Positions 16,567 through 25,770 are shown, counted from the first letter of the stretch. The stretch is DNA of 64,000 bases from Streptococcus sp. 1643 (GCF_006228325.1 NZ_CP040231.1:817001-881000), one strand, 5' to 3'. Notes: generated by a model from the letters alone, not told the origin. A program made the numbers and translations.

Positions 16567-17439
16567 ATGAAAAAACTAGGTTTTGTCCTTTTATCTTCAG
16601 CCTTGCTATTGACAGCATGTGCAGTCCGTTTTGAAAAATCAACCGAGACAAATGATTCCTCTAAGGTGACAGCCTTGTCTGAAGACAAGCAAAAAATGCT
16701 GGATAAGGCCACTGCTGACTATAAGACTTTTGTACAAGAGCAAATTGATAAACTTTTGACCGATACTGAGGGCTTTGTTCAACTTTTGAAAGAGGGGAAA
16801 CTGGAGGAAGCAAAGAAAGCTTATCCATTAGTTCGTATGTCTTATGAGCGTTCAGAACCCATAGCTGAGAGCTTTGGTGAGTCAGATGTCAAGATTGACT
16901 TTCGTTTGGCAGACTACGTAGATGAAAATAAGACTGAGGAAGGCTGGTCTGGTTTCCACCGTATTGAGCGTATCCTTTGGGAAGATAATACCACAAAAGG
17001 GACTGAAAAATACGGTGACCAATTGGTCAATGATATTAAGGAATTGAAAGCTAAGATTGCGACTGTAGATGTGGACTACAAGGTTATGTTGACTGGGGCA
17101 GTTGACTTGCTTAATGAAGTAGCGACAAGCAAGATTACAGGTGAAGAAGAAATTTATTCTCATACAGACTTGTATGACTTCCGTGCCAATATTGAAGGTG
17201 CTGAGAAGATTTTCCAACTCTTTAAACCTTTACTAGAAAAATCAGATGCTGATTTAGTTAAAGAATTGGAAGCAGATTTCAAGTCTGTTAATAGCTTGTT
17301 GGACAAACATATGACGGACAAGGAGCACTACAAACTTTATACAGACTTAACAAAAGAAGACACCAAGGAATTGGCTGAAGCCGTGACAAAACTTGGTGAA
17401 CCTCTATCACAAATGGGCAAATTTCTTGATGGAGAATAA
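16567..17439 (+). CDS. efeO: EfeO/EfeM-type imelysin-domain iron-binding lipoprotein
   Basis: A 290-residue exported lipoprotein. The signal peptide ends in the lipobox LLLTAC, with lipidated Cys at about residue 18, and the mature part is an imelysin/M75 domain. The family GxHxxE motif is visible as GFHRIE near residue 119. There is no N-terminal cupredoxin domain, so this is the short EfeM-like form. In EfeUOB systems this protein binds iron outside the membrane and hands it to the EfeU permease. The ribosome site is ATAGGAG, and efeB starts 5 bp after its stop. Confidence 0.9.
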   Translation: MKKLGFVLLSSALLLTACAVRFEKSTETNDSSKVTALSEDKQKMLDKATADYKTFVQEQIDKLLTDTEGFVQLLKEGKLEEAKKAYPLVRMSYERSEPIAESFGESDVKIDFRLADYVDENKTEEGWSGFHRIERILWEDNTTKGTEKYGDQLVNDIKELKAKIATVDVDYKVMLTGAVDLLNEVATSKITGEEEIYSHTDLYDFRANIEGAEKIFQLFKPLLEKSDADLVKELEADFKSVNSLLDKHMTDKEHYKLYTDLTKEDTKELAEAVTKLGEPLSQMGKFLDGE

Positions 17440-17444
17440 GCAGT

Positions 17445-18659
17445 ATGACTAAGAAAGACGAAAATTTTTTTGAGAAAAAAATGGACCGTCGAGAATTTCT
17501 AAAAAAAGCGGGTATTGGAGGTGCTGGACTAGCTCTAGGTCTCTCCGGTGCCTCCGCTTTTTTAGCACCTAGGTTAGACAAGCAGGAAAAAATCTCGTAC
17601 GGTAATGAAAAGATTGACTTTTATGGGAAACACCAAGCGGGTATCACGACCCCTATGCAGAAGAATATTTATTTTGTTGTTCTAGATTTGCATACGACAG
17701 ATAAGGATAAGATTATCCAGTTGTTCAAGGATTGGACGGATTATAGTGCCAAGTTGGTCGAGGGGGAATTGGTTAAAAAAGATGGTCCGAATGCCCTCTT
17801 GCCACCTAGTGACACTGGAGAAACCGTGGGGCTAAATCCTCATCGTTTAACGCTGACTTTTGGTGTATCTGCTAGTTTCCTGAAAAAGATGAAATTAGAG
17901 CAAAAACGTCCTCAACTTTTTAAGGATTTACCTCCCTTCCCAAAAGAGCAACTACGTGAAAAATATACTGGGGGAGATATTGTTATCCAAGCCTGTGCAG
18001 ATGACGAGCAAGTTGCTTTTCATGCTATTCGCAACCTTATCCGTAAAGGGAGAAATGCGGTGATTCTCCGTTGGAGCCAATCTGGTTTTGCTGCTATTGG
18101 AGATCGTCTGGAGACACCACGTAACCTTTTTGGTTTCAAGGATGGAACAGCTAATGTGACCAAAGAGAAGGATTTTGACCGAGTTGTCTGGGCTGATAGC
18201 AAGGACTGGATGGAAAATGGATCCTATATGGCTGTTCGCCGCATCCAGATGTTTCTCGATACTTGGGATCGAACCAATCTTGAAGAGCAAGAAAATACCT
18301 TTGGTCGCTACAAGGAAAGTGGCGCTCCCTTTGGTAAGAAGAATGAGTTTGATGAAGTCGATTTGAGTCTTTTACCAGATGATTCGCATGTTCGATTAGC
18401 CAAAGAGGTAGATAAGCCACTCTTACGACGATCCTATTCATACTCAGATGGCATTGATGAAAAGACTGGACAATTTGACACGGGTTTACTCTTTATTTCT
18501 TTCCAAAAGGATCCAGATCATTTTGTCAAGGTTCAAACCAACCTCGGAGCTACAGACAAGATGAATGAGTATGTAACACACATCGGTAGTGGTCTTTTTG
18601 CCTGCTTTGGTGGAATAGAGAAAGGAGGCTATATTGGTCAGAAATTATTGGAAGACTAA
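17445..18659 (+). CDS. efeB: EfeB, Tat-exported Dyp-type haem peroxidase
   Basis: A 404-residue dye-decolourising peroxidase. The N-terminus is a twin-arginine signal (R15-R16 in MDRREFLKKAGIGG, then a hydrophobic stretch), so it is the expected client of the TatC/TatA pair encoded three genes downstream. The DyP signature GxxDG appears as GFKDG at residues 230-234, and the C-terminal haem-pocket region is HIGSGLFACFGG. In EfeUOB systems the enzyme oxidises ferrous iron or acts on haem. Its 3' end overlaps efeU by 26 bp. Identity is strong; the physiological substrate is uncertain. Confidence 0.93.
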   Translation: MTKKDENFFEKKMDRREFLKKAGIGGAGLALGLSGASAFLAPRLDKQEKISYGNEKIDFYGKHQAGITTPMQKNIYFVVLDLHTTDKDKIIQLFKDWTDYSAKLVEGELVKKDGPNALLPPSDTGETVGLNPHRLTLTFGVSASFLKKMKLEQKRPQLFKDLPPFPKEQLREKYTGGDIVIQACADDEQVAFHAIRNLIRKGRNAVILRWSQSGFAAIGDRLETPRNLFGFKDGTANVTKEKDFDRVVWADSKDWMENGSYMAVRRIQMFLDTWDRTNLEEQENTFGRYKESGAPFGKKNEFDEVDLSLLPDDSHVRLAKEVDKPLLRRSYSYSDGIDEKTGQFDTGLLFISFQKDPDHFVKVQTNLGATDKMNEYVTHIGSGLFACFGGIEKGGYIGQKLLED

Positions 18660-20322
18660 CATTTGTTTCTTGGCTTTATCTTTTCTCTTGCTAGCTATTT
18701 CTCCAGTTAGTGCGAAGGAAAGTCTGAGTTCTTATTTTGTAAAGATTACGGATGCCTCTCAGGCTTTAAAAAATGGAAATCGGGCAGAAGCCAAGGCCCT
18801 AGTTAGAGAAATGGCGATGGATTTTGAAACAGTAGAACATGCTGATTCAGAAGCTGGAAAGGTTGTCAAAGAGAAACTTGCTCTGTCAGGGGAGATTAGT
18901 GAAGAAAATCTGACACAGATTTCATCTGCTCTTCTTGCATTTGAGAAAGAGCAAAATCCGGTAGATCTTGATGCTGAAAAAGAAAAGCTTGTTAGTCGAC
19001 TAAAACCACGTTTTGAGACTTTGGATAAGGCAATTTCTTCCAAAGACATAGAGCAAATTCGAGAAGCCTATAAAAAGATGAATTCCACTTGGACCATCAA
19101 TGAAAGTGTGGTTCGTGATAATAGTACGGCCCATTATGGACGTGTTGAAACAGCTATCTCCTTCTTGCGTAGTAGCATAGAAACTGAGCCTACTGATTTT
19201 AACTCCATCCAGACTTCCTTTGAAGACTTAAAAAAGGCTATTGATGATTTTGTAACTGGAAAAGAAGTCGCAGAAGCATCTTCTGATTTAAGTCTCAAAG
19301 ACGGTATTGCCCTTTTGAAGAAGGCTTTAGAACAATTCCAAGCTGGTGACCAAGCATCAGGAGCAGCTAGTATGAAGGAATTCATCACTATCTGGCCAAC
19401 GATTGAGGGTTCTGTTAGCACGACCAATCCTTCCCTCTATACACGAGTTGAAAGTGAAAGCCCTGTGATTATGGTCAAGGGAAGTGAGAAGGAATATCAA
19501 GAAAAATTAGAAAAACTGATTGCAGATTTATCACAAATTGATACCAGCGCACGTTACAATGCCTTTGATGCTATGCTCATTCTCCTGAGAGAAGGGGTAG
19601 AGGCTCTCTTAATCGTCATGGCCTTGGTGACGACCTTGAAAGCAGCCAAGATGCGTAAAGGACTCAAGTGGGTTTATGGTGGTGCTATCACTGGAATTAT
19701 GGCTAGTCTCCTTATTGCTTTTATCCTGCAAATTGCCTTTCCAGCAGTGACATCAGGCTCCAATCGTGAAATCATTGAAGGATCTGTTGGTATTTTTGCA
19801 GTAGTGATGATGATTTTGATCGGTATCTGGCTTCACAGTAAATCCTCGGTCAAAAAATGGAATGACTTTATGGATTCACAGATGAAAACGGTGACCAGGA
19901 CAGGTTCTTTCATTTCCATGTTTGCTCTTAGTTTTCTAGCTGTTTTTCGTGAAGGGGCAGAGACCATACTATTTTATGTAGGAATTTTACCGAGAATATC
20001 TCATTTTGAGTTTATTCTAGGTATTTCTCTGGCTTTGTTCGTCTTGCTAGTTATCGCATTTCTGATGAATAAGGCGAGTCAATTTATTCTCCCTCACAAG
20101 ATCTTCTTTATCTTGACATGGATGATTTATGCTCTGGCTTTCAAGATGCTAGGTGTTAGTTTGCATGCACTCCAGCTGACTAATATGGCTCCAAATCACT
20201 TAATATCAGGTTTCCCAACGATCGACCTATTGGGTATCTATCCAAGTTGGGAAGGTTTAGGAAGTCAGCTAGTCTTTTTGATAATTGTTTTGGTTGTCAC
20301 ATTGAGACAGGGTGAAAAGTAG
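18634..20322 (+). CDS. efeU: EfeU, FTR1-family iron permease with extracytoplasmic domain
   Basis: A 562-residue protein: an N-terminal signal segment (CFLALSFLLLAISPVSA), a helical extracellular domain up to about residue 305, then an FTR1 permease with seven likely membrane segments. Both REXXE iron-binding motifs are present, REGVE in LLREGVEAL and REGAE in FREGAETILF. The start is TTG 18634, supported by AGGAGG five bases upstream and by the intact signal peptide it yields. It lies inside the end of efeB, which implies translational coupling. It imports iron oxidised or captured by EfeB and EfeO. Confidence 0.92.
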   Translation: MVRNYWKTNICFLALSFLLLAISPVSAKESLSSYFVKITDASQALKNGNRAEAKALVREMAMDFETVEHADSEAGKVVKEKLALSGEISEENLTQISSALLAFEKEQNPVDLDAEKEKLVSRLKPRFETLDKAISSKDIEQIREAYKKMNSTWTINESVVRDNSTAHYGRVETAISFLRSSIETEPTDFNSIQTSFEDLKKAIDDFVTGKEVAEASSDLSLKDGIALLKKALEQFQAGDQASGAASMKEFITIWPTIEGSVSTTNPSLYTRVESESPVIMVKGSEKEYQEKLEKLIADLSQIDTSARYNAFDAMLILLREGVEALLIVMALVTTLKAAKMRKGLKWVYGGAITGIMASLLIAFILQIAFPAVTSGSNREIIEGSVGIFAVVMMILIGIWLHSKSSVKKWNDFMDSQMKTVTRTGSFISMFALSFLAVFREGAETILFYVGILPRISHFEFILGISLALFVLLVIAFLMNKASQFILPHKIFFILTWMIYALAFKMLGVSLHALQLTNMAPNHLISGFPTIDLLGIYPSWEGLGSQLVFLIIVLVVTLRQGEK

Positions 20323-21054
20323 ATGGATACAAAAGAATTGACAATCGTTGAACATCTGGTAGAATTTAGAAAGAGGTTCATTGCTGTTATAGCCTGCTTT
20401 TCTATAGTCTTTTGTGGAGCTTTATTGTTTGCAGATCAGCTCTACTACTATCTAACTCAGTCCTTTAATCAAAAATTGATTGTATTAGGTCCAAATGATA
20501 TTCTGTGGATTTATTTTCGCTTAGCGAGCCTAATGTCCTTTACTATTACTCTACCTTTTACAATTTATCAGATTTGGAGTTTTATCAAACCAGGCTTGAA
20601 AATAGAAGAAGCAAGAGCCATTTTTGCCTATATTCCAGCTAGTTTTATTTGCTTTCTACTTGGACTAGCCTTTGGATTCTACTTTGTAACACCTGCCTTA
20701 CTTCAAGTGCTTTTAGGACTAGGGGAAGGATTATTTGAAACTCAATTAACGGCGCAGAACTACTTAGACTTTGTTTTCCAAACAACTATCCCTTTGGCAT
20801 TCATCTTTGAATTGCCAGTCATCATCGCTTTTTTAACGTCGATTGGCTTGATTGGACCAAGTCTCTTAGTTACCTATAGACGTTATGCCTACTTTATTTT
20901 ATTGGTACTCGCTGTTATTTTGACACCTGCTGATTTTATTAGCGATTTAGCCATGACTATTCCTTTAATCTCGCTCTATGAGCTTAGTATTGCAATTAGC
21001 AAGAGAATAATAAAGAAAAAAATGAAAGGAGAAAAGAATGGGAATTTTACGTGA
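20323..21054 (+). CDS. tatC: TatC, twin-arginine translocase core subunit
   Basis: A 243-residue polytopic protein with about six membrane helices and TatC hallmarks: the N-terminal LVEFRKRF, the periplasmic segment SFIKPGL and, later, FELPVIIAFL. It recognises twin-arginine signals. The ATG directly follows the efeU stop codon, and the last 17 bp overlap tatA. Placement in the efe operon suggests a system devoted to EfeB, as reported for other streptococci. Confidence 0.95.
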   Translation: MDTKELTIVEHLVEFRKRFIAVIACFSIVFCGALLFADQLYYYLTQSFNQKLIVLGPNDILWIYFRLASLMSFTITLPFTIYQIWSFIKPGLKIEEARAIFAYIPASFICFLLGLAFGFYFVTPALLQVLLGLGEGLFETQLTAQNYLDFVFQTTIPLAFIFELPVIIAFLTSIGLIGPSLLVTYRRYAYFILLVLAVILTPADFISDLAMTIPLISLYELSIAISKRIIKKKMKGEKNGNFT

Positions 21055-21208
21055 TATCGGTGCTCCAGGATTGATTATCATCGTTCTAGGTGCGCTCTTA
21101 ATCTTTGGACCAAAACGATTACCAGAACTGGGTGAATCAATTGGTAAAATGCTGTCTGAGTTTAAGAAGGCAGTTAAAGGACTTAGTGACCAAGAACAGG
21201 AAAAATAA
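21038..21208 (+). CDS. tatA: TatA, twin-arginine translocase pore subunit
   Basis: A 56-residue protein: one N-terminal membrane helix (PGLIIIVLGALLIFGPKRLP, with the FGPKRLPELG hinge) followed by an amphipathic helix and a charged tail ending EQEK. AAAGGAG stands 7 bases before ATG 21038. It overlaps the end of tatC by 17 bp in another frame. No TatB is seen, so this is a minimal TatAC system. Confidence 0.93.
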   Translation: MGILRDIGAPGLIIIVLGALLIFGPKRLPELGESIGKMLSEFKKAVKGLSDQEQEK

Positions 21209-21240
21209 TCTATTCCATCTTTTACAAATAAAAACAATAA

Positions 21241-21296
21241 AGTTAGGAACTGTAGTTGTCTAGACAAATTTGAACAGTTTCCTAGCTTATTTTTGT
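21241..21296 (+). terminator. Terminator after the efe-tat operon
   Basis: GTTAGGAACTGT (21242-21253) pairs with ACAGTTTCCTAGC (21274-21286) with one bulge, followed by TTATTTTTG. Confidence 0.65.
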
Positions 21297-21310
21297 ATTC
21301 AAAAAATGCG

Positions 21311-21341
21311 TTTAAGCTTTCTTTAAGGTTTCTATTATATT
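21311..21341 (+). promoter_or_regulatory. CiaR-box promoter upstream of the lic1 operon
   Basis: TTTAAG (21311-21316), five bases, TTTAAG (21322-21327) is a perfect CiaR direct repeat. It is followed 8 bp later by the -10 candidate TATATT (21336-21341). Pneumococcal CiaR drives csRNA genes and one of two lic1 promoters from such sites. Transcription would start near 21348. Confidence 0.8.
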
Positions 21342-21347
21342 CTAAAG

Positions 21348-21500
21348 AACTCTATATTAACCGAACGTTGGACGGATAATATAGAGGATAACCTATTTTT
21401 ATTTCTTAATTTGTTATGGTCTTTACAGATTTAGTAACATATTGTTCACTTTTTACCTTAAATGGTGCGTCGATTAGACTAAATGACGCTCTGTCTTTTC
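21348..21500 (+). ncRNA. Structured leader or CiaR-dependent small RNA (candidate)
   Basis: From the predicted CiaR start, the RNA opens with a hairpin: 10-bp stem 21350-21359/21377-21386, with an inner CCG/CGG pair. A T-rich single-stranded stretch (ACCTATTTTTATTTCTTAATTTG) comes next. A second stem, GCGTC/GACGC near 21467-21491, precedes TCTGTCTTTTC. This could be a stand-alone sRNA that ends at the second stem, or the long leader of the lic1 mRNA. No protein is encoded here. Confidence 0.45.
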
Positions 21501-21520
21501 TTCATGATAAAGATAGATTG

Positions 21521-21529
21521 TGATATAAT
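21521..21529 (+). promoter_or_regulatory. Extended -10 promoter proximal to tarI
   Basis: TGATATAAT at 21521-21529 is an extended -10 about 44 bp before tarI; the -35 is poor. It is a second promoter for the lic1 operon besides the CiaR-type one. Confidence 0.65.
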
Positions 21530-21572
21530 AGATAGTAATGAGTTTTTTAGAATAAACTAAAGGAGAATATAA

Positions 21573-22280
21573 ATGATCTATGCAGGAATCCTAGCCGGAG
21601 GAACTGGCACACGCATGGGAATCAGTAATTTACCAAAACAATTCTTGGAGTTGGGTGATCGACCTATTTTGATCCACACAATCGAAAAATTTGTTTTAGA
21701 ACCAAGTATTGAAAAAATTGTAGTTGGAGTCCATGGAGACTGGGTGTCACACGCTGAGGACCTAGTTGACAAGTATCTTTCTCTTCACAAGGATCGTATC
21801 ATCATTACCAAGGGTGGTGCTGATCGCAATACCAGTATCGAGAAGATTATAGAAGCTATTGATGCCTATCGTCCAATCACTCCAGAAGATATTGTGATTA
21901 CCCACGACTCTGTTCGTCCTTTTATCACACTTCGCATGATTCAGGACAATATCAAACTGGCGCAAAATCATGATGCGGTTGACACAGTAGTAGAAGCAGT
22001 TGATACCATTGTTGAAAGTACTAATGGTCAGTTTATCACTGATATTCCAAATCGTGCTCACCTTTATCAAGGTCAAACACCTCAGACTTTCCGTTGTAAG
22101 GATTTCATGGATTTGTATGGTTCCCTATCTGATCAAGAAAAAGAAATCCTGACGGATGCATGTAAGATTTTTGTTATCAAAGGGAAGGATGTTGCTCTAG
22201 CTAAAGGGGAATATTCAAACCTTAAAATCACAACAGTGACAGACTTGAAAATCGCGAAAAGCATGATTGAGAAAGACTAA
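21573..22280 (+). CDS. tarI: TarI, D-ribitol-5-phosphate cytidylyltransferase
   Basis: A 235-residue nucleotidyltransferase of the IspD/TarI family with the CTP-binding N-terminus AGILAGGTGTRMG and the later DSVRPF segment. With TarJ it makes CDP-ribitol for the phosphocholine-decorated teichoic acids of the mitis group. IspD is the alternative by sequence, but the adjacent tarJ-licABC genes decide for TarI. The ribosome site AAAGGAG precedes the ATG. It is the first gene of a five-gene operon. Confidence 0.92.
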   Translation: MIYAGILAGGTGTRMGISNLPKQFLELGDRPILIHTIEKFVLEPSIEKIVVGVHGDWVSHAEDLVDKYLSLHKDRIIITKGGADRNTSIEKIIEAIDAYRPITPEDIVITHDSVRPFITLRMIQDNIKLAQNHDAVDTVVEAVDTIVESTNGQFITDIPNRAHLYQGQTPQTFRCKDFMDLYGSLSDQEKEILTDACKIFVIKGKDVALAKGEYSNLKITTVTDLKIAKSMIEKD

Positions 22281-22284
22281 GGCT

Positions 22285-23307
22285 ATGATTAATCAAATTT
22301 ATCAACTGACAAAACCAAAGTTTATCAATGTAAAATACCAAGAAGAGGACATTGATCAGGAGAATCATATCCTTATTCGTCCAAATTATATGGCGGTTTG
22401 TCATGCGGATCAACGTTACTATCAAGGGAAACGTGATCCAAAGATATTGGCTAAAAAGCTTCCAATGGCCATGATTCACGAGTCTTGTGGAACTGTTATT
22501 TCCGATCCAACTGGGACTTATGAAGTTGGTCAAAAGGTAGTTATGATTCCCAATCAACCGCCTATGCAGAGTGACAAGGAGTTCTACGAGAACTACATGA
22601 CTGGCACCTACTTCCTATCTAGTGGTTACGATGGCTTTATGCGAGAATTTGTCTCTCTTCCAAAAGACCGAGTCGTTTCTTATAATGATATCGAAGATAC
22701 AGTTGCTGCCATTACCGAGTTTGTAAGTGTTGGTATGCATGCTATGGATCGATTCCTGCATCTTGCTCATAGCAAGCGAGAGCGCATCGCTGTTATTGGA
22801 GATGGTAGTTTGGCCTTTGTGGTTGCAAATATTATCAATTATACCTTGCCAGAAGCAGCGATTATCGTGATTGGTCGCCATTGGGAAAAATTGGAGCTCT
22901 TCTCTTTTGCAAAAGAGTGCTACATCACGGATAATATCCCAGAGGATTTGACCTTTGATCATGGGTTTGAGTGTTGCGGTGGCGATGGTACAGGCCCAGC
23001 TATCAATGACTTGATTCGCTATATTCGTCCACAGGGAACGATTCTCATGATGGGAGTAAGTGAATACAAGGTTAATATCAATACACGAGATGCTTTGGAA
23101 AAAGGATTGTTATTAGTAGGATCATCTCGTTCAGGACGCGTCGATTTTGAGATGGCCATTCAAATGATGGAAGTTAAAAAGTTTGCGAATCGTCTGAAGA
23201 ATATCCTTTATGTTGAAGAGCCTGTGAGAGAAATCAAGGACATTCACCGTGTCTTTGCTACAGACCTTAATACTGCTTTTAAAACAGTATTTAAGTGGGA
23301 AGTGTAG
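22285..23307 (+). CDS. tarJ: TarJ, ribulose-5-phosphate reductase
   Basis: A 340-residue zinc-dependent alcohol-dehydrogenase-family protein that reduces ribulose-5-P to ribitol-5-P, the substrate of TarI. The N-terminal catalytic half contains CHADQRYYQG and the MIHESCG segment. The Rossmann half contains IGDGSLAFVVANII. ATG 22285, four bases after the tarI stop, is preferred over the upstream in-frame TTG, which would add six residues overlapping tarI. Confidence 0.92.
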   Translation: MINQIYQLTKPKFINVKYQEEDIDQENHILIRPNYMAVCHADQRYYQGKRDPKILAKKLPMAMIHESCGTVISDPTGTYEVGQKVVMIPNQPPMQSDKEFYENYMTGTYFLSSGYDGFMREFVSLPKDRVVSYNDIEDTVAAITEFVSVGMHAMDRFLHLAHSKRERIAVIGDGSLAFVVANIINYTLPEAAIIVIGRHWEKLELFSFAKECYITDNIPEDLTFDHGFECCGGDGTGPAINDLIRYIRPQGTILMMGVSEYKVNINTRDALEKGLLLVGSSRSGRVDFEMAIQMMEVKKFANRLKNILYVEEPVREIKDIHRVFATDLNTAFKTVFKWEV

Positions 23308-23323
23308 GAGATGGAGGTTAATT

Positions 23324-24181
23324 GTGGAAAAACTCATCAAAGAAAAAATTTCTTCTTTACTATCTAATGAAGAGGAAGTACTCAGTGTTGAACAGTTGGG
23401 AGGCATGACCAACCAAAACTATTTGGTCAAAACAACCAACAAACAGTATATTGTGAAATTTTTTGGTAAAGGGACTGAAAAACTCATCAATCGTCAAAAT
23501 GAAAAGTACAATCTTGAACTTTTAGAGGATTTAGATTTAGATGTCAAAAATTATCTCTTTGATATTGAGTCAGGGATTAAAGTAAATGAATACATCGAAT
23601 CGGCAGTAACTCTTGATTCAACATCTATCAAATCCAAGTTTGAAAAGATTGCACCAATTTTACAAACCATCCACACTTCAGGGAAAGAATTAAGAGGAGA
23701 ATTTGCTCCTTTTGAGGAAATCAGCAAATATGAATCCTTGATTGAGGGACCTATCCCTTATGAAAACTATGAAGCTGTAAGAAAAGATGTATTTTCACTA
23801 GAAAAGAGATTGGCTGATTTGGGTGTTGATAGAAAGTCCTGTCACATCGATTTGGTACCAGAAAACTTTATCGAGTCACCACAAGGTCGTTTGTATTTGA
23901 TTGACTGGGAATACTCTTCTATGAATGACCCGATGTGGGATTTGGCAGCTCTTTTCTTAGAGTCTGAATTTACAAAGCAAGAGGAAGATGATTTCCTTTC
24001 CTACTATGAAAGTGACAAAACGCCTGTATCACGTGAGAAAATTCGTATCTATAAAATCTTGCAAGATACTATCTGGAGTTTGTGGACAGTGTACAAAGAA
24101 GCTCAAGGGGCTGATTTTGGAGATTACGGTGTCAGTCGTTACCAAAGAGCTGTCGAAGGTTTGACTTATTATGGAGGTTAG
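23324..24181 (+). CDS. licA: LicA, choline kinase
   Basis: A 285-residue choline/aminoglycoside-kinase-fold protein that phosphorylates choline. Catalytic motifs are visible: CHIDLVPENF (Brenner-type H-x-D) and YLIDWEYSSMNDPMWDLA (metal-binding D). The start is GTG 23324, chosen because GGAGG (23313-23317) stands six bases before it and the protein then begins VEKLIKEKISSLL as in pneumococcal LicA. The longer frame from 23249 would run through tarJ. Confidence 0.93.
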   Translation: MEKLIKEKISSLLSNEEEVLSVEQLGGMTNQNYLVKTTNKQYIVKFFGKGTEKLINRQNEKYNLELLEDLDLDVKNYLFDIESGIKVNEYIESAVTLDSTSIKSKFEKIAPILQTIHTSGKELRGEFAPFEEISKYESLIEGPIPYENYEAVRKDVFSLEKRLADLGVDRKSCHIDLVPENFIESPQGRLYLIDWEYSSMNDPMWDLAALFLESEFTKQEEDDFLSYYESDKTPVSREKIRIYKILQDTIWSLWTVYKEAQGADFGDYGVSRYQRAVEGLTYYGG

Positions 24182-24182
24182 G

Positions 24183-25061
24183 ATGAAGAATAAAAATGGT
24201 GTTTCCTTTGGTCTGCTCTCTGGTATCTTCTGGGGATTAGGTCTAACAATTAGTGCTTATATCTTTTCAATTTTTACAAATCTTTCACCTTTTGTGGTGG
24301 CTGCTGCTCATGATTTCTTGAGTATCTTTATCTTGTTAGCTTTTCTTTTGGTAAAAGAAAGAAAAGTTCGTCTTTCGATTTTCTTAAATATTCGAAATGT
24401 GAGTGTAATTATCGGTGCTTTACTAGCAGGACCTATTGGTATGCAGGCCAATCTTTATGCGGTTAAATATATTGGTAGTTCTCTAGCTTCATCTGTATCA
24501 GCTATTTACCCAGCAGTTTCAGTTTTGCTAGCCTTCTTCATTTTGAAACACAAGGTTTCAAAGAATACAGTATTCGGTGTTTTCTTGATTATTGCAGCGA
24601 TCATTGCTCAAACCTACAAGGTTGAACAAGTTAACTCGTTTTACATTGGGATTCTTTGTGCCCTTATCTGTGCTATTGCCTGGGGGAGTGAAAGTGTTCT
24701 CAGCTCCTATGCTATGGAAAGTGATTTAAGTGAAATTGAAGCCTTGTTAATCCGACAAGTAACCTCATTCTTGTCCTATCTTGTGATTGTGCTCTTTTCT
24801 CACCATTCGTTTGCAGAAGTGGCAGATGGGCAGTTACTAGGCCTCTTGCTTGTCTTTGCGGCCTTTAATATGATTTCCTACTTAGCTTATTATATCGCCA
24901 TTAATCGCTTACAACCTGCGAAAGCGACAGGTTTGAATGTGAGCTATGTAGTTTGGACTGTCTTATTTGCAGTGCTTTTCTTGGGTGCACCGCTAGATAT
25001 GCTGACAATCATCACTTCACTTATTGTTATGGCTGGTGTTTATATTATTATTAAAGAATAA
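24183..25061 (+). CDS. licB: LicB, choline transporter of the EamA/DMT family
   Basis: A 292-residue membrane protein with ten hydrophobic segments and two EamA-like halves, typical of drug/metabolite transporters. In pneumococcus LicB imports choline for teichoic-acid decoration. ATG 24183 is selected: GGAGG lies five bases upstream, inside the end of licA, and the licA stop is separated by one base. Confidence 0.9.
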   Translation: MKNKNGVSFGLLSGIFWGLGLTISAYIFSIFTNLSPFVVAAAHDFLSIFILLAFLLVKERKVRLSIFLNIRNVSVIIGALLAGPIGMQANLYAVKYIGSSLASSVSAIYPAVSVLLAFFILKHKVSKNTVFGVFLIIAAIIAQTYKVEQVNSFYIGILCALICAIAWGSESVLSSYAMESDLSEIEALLIRQVTSFLSYLVIVLFSHHSFAEVADGQLLGLLLVFAAFNMISYLAYYIAINRLQPAKATGLNVSYVVWTVLFAVLFLGAPLDMLTIITSLIVMAGVYIIIKE

Positions 25062-25072
25062 AGGAGATTCGT

Positions 25073-25762
25073 GTGAAAGCGATTATTTTAGCAGCGGGCT
25101 TAGGAACTCGTCTACGCCCTATGACTGAAAATACCCCAAAAGCTTTGGTTAAGGTTAATCAAAAACCCTTAGTAGAATACCAAATCGAGTTTTTGAAAGA
25201 GAGAGGAATTGATGAGATTATCATCGTTGTCGGTTACCTCAAAGAACAATTTGACTACCTAAAAGAAAAATATGGTGTCCGTTTGATCTTTAACGACAAG
25301 TATGCTGATTACAATAATTTTTACTCACTTTATTTAGTAAAAGAAGATTTGGCTAACAGCTATGTCATTGATGCAGATAACTATCTTTTCAAAAATATGT
25401 TTCGAAACGATCTTAAACGTTCTACCTATTTTAGCGTTTATCGTGAAGACTGTACCAACGAGTGGTTCTTGGTTTACGGTGATGACTACAAGGTTCAAGA
25501 CATTATTGTTGACAGTAAGGCTGGTCGCATTCTGAGCGGAGTTTCATTCTGGGATGCACCAACAGCAGAGAAGATTGTTAGCTTTATTGACAAAGCTTAC
25601 GAAAGTGGTGAATTTGTTGATCTCTACTGGGATAACATGGTTAAGGATAATATCAAAGAATTGGATGTCTATGTCGAAGAATTAGAAGGAAATAGCATCT
25701 ATGAAATTGATAGTGTAAAGGACTACCATAAGTTAGAAGAGATTTTATCTACCATTAAGTAA
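25073..25762 (+). CDS. licC: LicC, phosphocholine cytidylyltransferase
   Basis: A 229-residue nucleotidyltransferase with N-terminal CTP-binding AIILAAGLGTRLRPMT and conserved TPKALV. It converts phosphocholine and CTP to CDP-choline, the donor used by LicD transferases (not in this window). The start is GTG 25073 with AAGGAG upstream. It is the last gene of the operon; a terminator follows at 25771. Confidence 0.93.
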   Translation: MKAIILAAGLGTRLRPMTENTPKALVKVNQKPLVEYQIEFLKERGIDEIIIVVGYLKEQFDYLKEKYGVRLIFNDKYADYNNFYSLYLVKEDLANSYVIDADNYLFKNMFRNDLKRSTYFSVYREDCTNEWFLVYGDDYKVQDIIVDSKAGRILSGVSFWDAPTAEKIVSFIDKAYESGEFVDLYWDNMVKDNIKELDVYVEELEGNSIYEIDSVKDYHKLEEILSTIK

Positions 25763-25770
25763 GGAAAGAG

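Noticed and set aside
18151..18441. Open frames opposite efeB
   Set aside because: Shadows of a conserved gene; peptides show no known features.
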